This document shows positions 32,101 through 35,348 of a stretch of 35,348 nucleotides of DNA, one piece after another. Made by a program: the position numbers and the translations under genes. The stretch covers positions 1 to 35,348 of the forward strand of contig JAMYHX010000455.1 of NCBI GenBank assembly GCA_025529335.1, read 5' to 3'. Below the pieces are notes generated by a model. It was not told the DNA's origin. It ran no database searches and saw only the letters and a list, made by a program, of their open reading frames with translations. How positions within the stretch are numbered: the first letter of the stretch is position 1; every line of letters starts with the position of its first letter. The DNA comes from Rhizopus sp. PT2906. Lineage: Eukaryota; Mucoromycota; Mucoromycetes; Mucorales; Rhizopodaceae.

Positions 32101-34070
32101 TGTTTCCATTTCACTGTCGTTTTTGCATTTCACGTATGGTAGGTAAGACAGTGTCATTGATTTCCGTTCGATCGCTGTTGTCATTGGTTGGAGAGAGAAT
32201 GAAAGATGGGCTTTAATCTCTTTGATGTACTCTTCGTATCTTTTGGAGATTTTGTCTGTAATCAGCCTTGTAATTCAAAAAAGGCTATTGAGTCAGTGGT
32301 TTGTGAATTTCATTGCTTATTAAAAGAAGAGCTGAATATTATTAAGTTTGTGAATAGAGAATCTATGACTGCTTCTCATATTAATGCTGTCAATGCGATT
32401 ATTTATGAATGTTGTCAATGTTATTCTTTTCAGATGCGATAGAGAAAATTAGAATGTATGCTCTACTATAAGATATTATTATAACTTATGTCAAACACGG
32501 TAGGTGTAAAAACGAAAATTGAGCTAGCAAAAAAGCGATATTGGGCTGAAATAAGAAAATCCGTTTTTATTTTTACGAAAATTGGGGGAAGGGGAAACTC
32601 TAAATATATACATTACCTAAAATAAATTAGAATTGTTAGTGATACAATTTACTATTTGAATAATTCTTTTCTTTTGTCAGATGGTGTGAGTAGGACTCGT
32701 TTTCAGCAAGGTTTTTATGAAGACCGTCGTGAAAATTTGGTATCATCATATAAAGAAAAAAATATTACATGTACCTTTTATATGAAAGCCAAAAGAGACG
32801 TGTGGCTTATGATTACAAAAAAAGAGAGAATCCTACAAAAGAGTGTAAATAAGAAGAATCGATATATGGTTCATAAAAAATGATGTTTTTCAGACAAAAA
32901 CGTTTCTTCAACAAGATCAGACATATGCTTGTCTATTTTGTTTTGATATTCATCAAATTTATCATTTTTTATGGAATGGACATTTACCTTTATATTATAT
33001 ACATAAACATAAGCTTTACCAATGTAAAATCTATAGAGTGTATATTAATATAATGTGATTATCTTTAGATAATTTAAGCCATGTATCAGAAAAGCATGAA
33101 TGGAATTAAGAGTTTTTTTCAACAATGAATGACTCGTCAGACTCGTCATCTAGAGTTCATCATAACATGGATAATTAAAGAGTAAAGAGATATTTACCAC
33201 TAATAATAACAATGAGTTAGTTTAAGGTTTATAAAGACCATTTTTTTTAAAAAAAAAAAGAGCAATAAATGTATCAGAAACAGCCATTTGTTGTCTTCAT
33301 TAGGAATTCAGGCGGTAATTCCAACTTTAAAGTTGAATCATCATATCATTGCTCTCTTTTTTTTACCTTATTTTATAATACATACATTCATAATAAGCCA
33401 TACATTTGAAGAAAAAAGATCAGATATACAAAGTAAACAGATGAATCTATTGGTAATGATGAGCATTTACTGCTTATGTATTTATACAAAACATACAGAG
33501 AGATGTTTAAATAGCATCAGTAAAGAAGTTTACATCAATATTCAGAAACTCTAGTTTGTTTGACTGAACATCCTCTGCAACAACATCTCTCTTTATTTTA
33601 TGAATACTAACCTTTTTTTATTATTTGTAAGGAAAAAGAAAAAATTGTTGTTGGAGCTGTCATTTTATAAACAGGAAAAAAAATTTTTATTTGCACTGTC
33701 ACAGTGATCAGCCAATCATAGCACATATCATCCAACAATAACCCAGACGCGCGTTTTCCAGAACAACGAAATACATTATTTTTATCTTTTGAAAAAGAAA
33801 CAAACCATGACAACTTTATAAATTCGTATTCTACATCAAATATAGCACGTTTAATGTGATGCTTCACATTGAAAAGTTTCGTTGAGTGACATCACAGGCA
33901 GCGTCTGTAGCATTAGTCTATTTTCTGGTGCATTTTCTGGTACACGTAGCGTTGGCCTCTTTATGTTATAGCTACTCCATGTCCATAGCGTAGCGACTAG
34001 TGGCACTTGTTAACAACTGCTTCCTATGTTCTGAATCTGATTTCACTATACAGAGATTACAGAAGCATCT
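32101..34070. other. Long AT-rich gene-free stretch
   Basis: About 2 kb without a supported gene. Open frames at 32206-32442, 32656-32883, 33288-33554 and 33867-33607 (minus) have no motif and strongly AT-driven composition. A short direct repeat (ACGAAAATTG at 32511-32520 and 32576-32585) and a T8-A10 snapback (33241-33259) are the only structures noticed. Confidence 0.45.
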
Positions 34071-34074
34071 TATG

Positions 34075-35014
34075 TGCACCAGCTGCAGCTTTCCGGTTGT
34101 TCCCCCTATGTTTGAAACACTGAGGCACGAATGAAAAAGAAACCCATCCAGACATTGAAATACCTAGCATTTGTCCTTCCTGCGATTTTCACTCCATTCA
34201 AATTAAAGATCTTGAGATGCACGTTGAAACAGGGCATCAAAATAAAAAGAGAGTTTTAACTAAAGAATTTCAACAAGAGCGTGAATCCGAAAAAGCTCAT
34301 ACAGAAGACGTTTCTTTTGCTGTTTGCAGAAGTATCGTTACGCTTACAGCGTTGGCTGTAAGCTTTTGCATCCAATATCAGCCGAAATTAACAGTAGAAA
34401 CGAAATATTTGGTCACAATCTCTGTCGCTTACAGCCTTGATATGCCCAATCAATATCGAATCAATTTAGAAGAGCGTGAAGCCGCATAAGCGTCATTAGG
34501 ATCTCTGAAATCATTCCAAAGCTTATTTGATATCTTGACGTGCCCTCCAGATAAGCCGATGCAATATGTTTCTATATTGTGGAATTACCGAATACAAGAC
34601 TATGTGAAAGATGAGCAATTAATAAAATTATTCAATTTGTACTGGCCAACTTTGTTAGGAAATGTAGTAGACTCACATATCCTTCAGCCGAAATTGAATA
34701 TTCGCACTGAATTGACCGAAACATGCCTATCTTTCAAGGTGTAAGTGACCAGGCTGGACTTGTAATCTTTGAATGGCGTAAAGTATCTCTGAATCATACG
34801 TGGGAATCAGCTATCAAAAAAGACACATGGAAACAGACCTGTAAATAAGGTAGACGGTTAGGGATACAGTGACCTTGACACTGATGTGATTATTATGAAT
34901 GCTTCATCTGGACAGAAGAATAAAGAGCTTGTGCACACTAAGGATGATACTTTGAAAAGTATTAATGGCTCCATTTGCGCTTTAGAAGCATCCTTGGGAC
35001 GGTATCCACAATAA
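34075..35014 (+). pseudogene. Broken gene of a C2H2 zinc-finger repeat family
   Basis: Coding-like sequence runs through three frames. First CTSCSFPVVPPMFETLRHE (34075 on) ends at a stop; one base out of frame follows CPSCDFHSIQIKDLEMHVE with TGH, a C-x2-C-x12-H-x4-H finger (about 34170-34237). The same frame stays open to a TAA at 34487, resumes past it as SLKSFQSLFDILTCPPDKP and on to 34744. Then it shifts to FQGVSDQAGLVIFEWRKVSL, and again to SDLDTDVIIMNASSGQKNKE, ending with TAA at 35012-35014. At least two frameshifts and three stops show that it is inactive. Two Cys-Cys pairs in a row suggest tandem fingers. The family has no name I can give; it resembles multi-copy hypothetical proteins of Mucorales. 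Confidence 0.5.
34342..34363. repeat. Perfect 9-bp hairpin
   Basis: GCTTACAGC and GCTGTAAGC flank a 4-nt loop (GTTG). GCTTACAGC occurs once more nearby at 34427-34435. It lies inside the broken zinc-finger gene. Confidence 0.75.
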
Positions 35015-35211
35015 AAACTCGTGTATAATCTTTCAGTAGATATAACCTATTTTACATTCCTCTATTGCATATGATAAGAATAACATTGACAGAAATAGTG
35101 GCAGCTGATATAACAATAATAACATAAGCATAAATCATATTTGGCTCTTCTTAATAAAGAGTCTAATTCGCAAGTCATCGACTTATTGACCTTTTTTCAA
35201 TTGTCGAGCTG

Positions 35212-35348
35212 AATACTGTATTTTTATTAATTATTGACATCAATTTTATAAAATGTTGTCATAAAATAAACAAATTATTTGCGTAAAAAGACGACAAAGA
35301 AAAATATGTTTGAATAAAACGACATCATGTCAAAAGAGAGAGAGATAA
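35212..35348 (-). repeat. Dispersed repeat, right copy (inverted), truncated by window end
   Basis: Reverse complement of 4287-4429 with two substitutions and a shorter CT run. The inner limit (35212) is sharp; the outer limit is cut by the window edge, so the full length is unknown. It starts about 200 bp after the end of the broken zinc-finger gene, which might belong to the same element. Confidence 0.85.

Noticed and set aside
1..35348. CRISPR arrays, bacterial operons, phage or secondary-metabolite clusters
   Set aside because: The window shows none; genes are intron-bearing eukaryotic housekeeping genes in mixed orientation.
4287..35348. One giant transposon bounded by the inverted repeats
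   Set aside because: The enclosed genes are essential single-function host genes and no transposase lies next to the left copy; two independent insertions are simpler.

Overview
The window is fungal nuclear DNA, most likely from an early-diverging fungus of the Mucorales type (Mucoromycota). This rests on the AT-rich intergenic DNA, on many short introns of about 46-75 nt with GTAAGT-like donors, and on the gene content: a Cdc3-type septin, a fungal PKC with HR1-C2-C1-C1-kinase order, a Glo3-type ArfGAP and a Phx1-like homeodomain protein. An SS18/SSXT-domain protein and remnants of several repeat-family genes fit the same placement. The exact species is not determinable from this sequence alone.

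Layout. A myo-inositol/sugar transporter (minus strand, cut by the left edge) diverges from a long Gln-rich SS18-like chromatin protein (1521-3374). After a gap holding one copy of a dispersed repeat comes a hexokinase (4672-6265), then a gap with a decayed TnpB/Fanzor-like zinc-ribbon fragment. A small lysine-rich protein gene (minus) diverges from a nine-exon septin (8336-10137). The septin converges on TIM21 (minus), and GLO3 (minus) lies upstream of TIM21. A 2.6 kb gene-free stretch precedes a homeodomain transcription factor (15761-16810). A Doa4/USP8-like deubiquitinase (minus, ten exons) then diverges from dipeptidyl peptidase III (21503-23764). POP4/RPP29 (minus) and PKC1 (minus, eight exons) follow, and TIF6/eIF6 lies on the plus strand at 30582-31370.

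From about 28.2 kb the right side is gene-poor. Apart from TIF6 it holds the broken 3' part of a DUF4218-like transposase (minus, 29.2-30.1 kb), a short repeat-family remnant (31.8-32.1 kb), a broken C2H2-finger pseudogene (34.1-35.0 kb), and the second, inverted copy of the dispersed repeat at the right edge.

No operon-like functional unit is visible. The genes are separate housekeeping functions: ribosome biogenesis and RNA processing (TIF6, POP4, perhaps the 135-aa protein), trafficking and ubiquitin recycling (GLO3, DOA4-like), cell wall and cytokinesis (PKC1, septin), mitochondrial import (TIM21), and sugar use (transporter, hexokinase). The points most worth a second look are a DPP III whose zinc motif is one residue short (HELGH instead of HELLGH), a fungal SS18/SNH-domain protein with a stop-free, frame-preserving intron inside the conserved domain, a GLO3 intron placed directly before the stop codon, and a near-identical inverted repeat about 31 kb apart. 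Exon boundaries were placed by hand from splice consensus, reading frame and protein similarity recalled from memory; no database search was possible.
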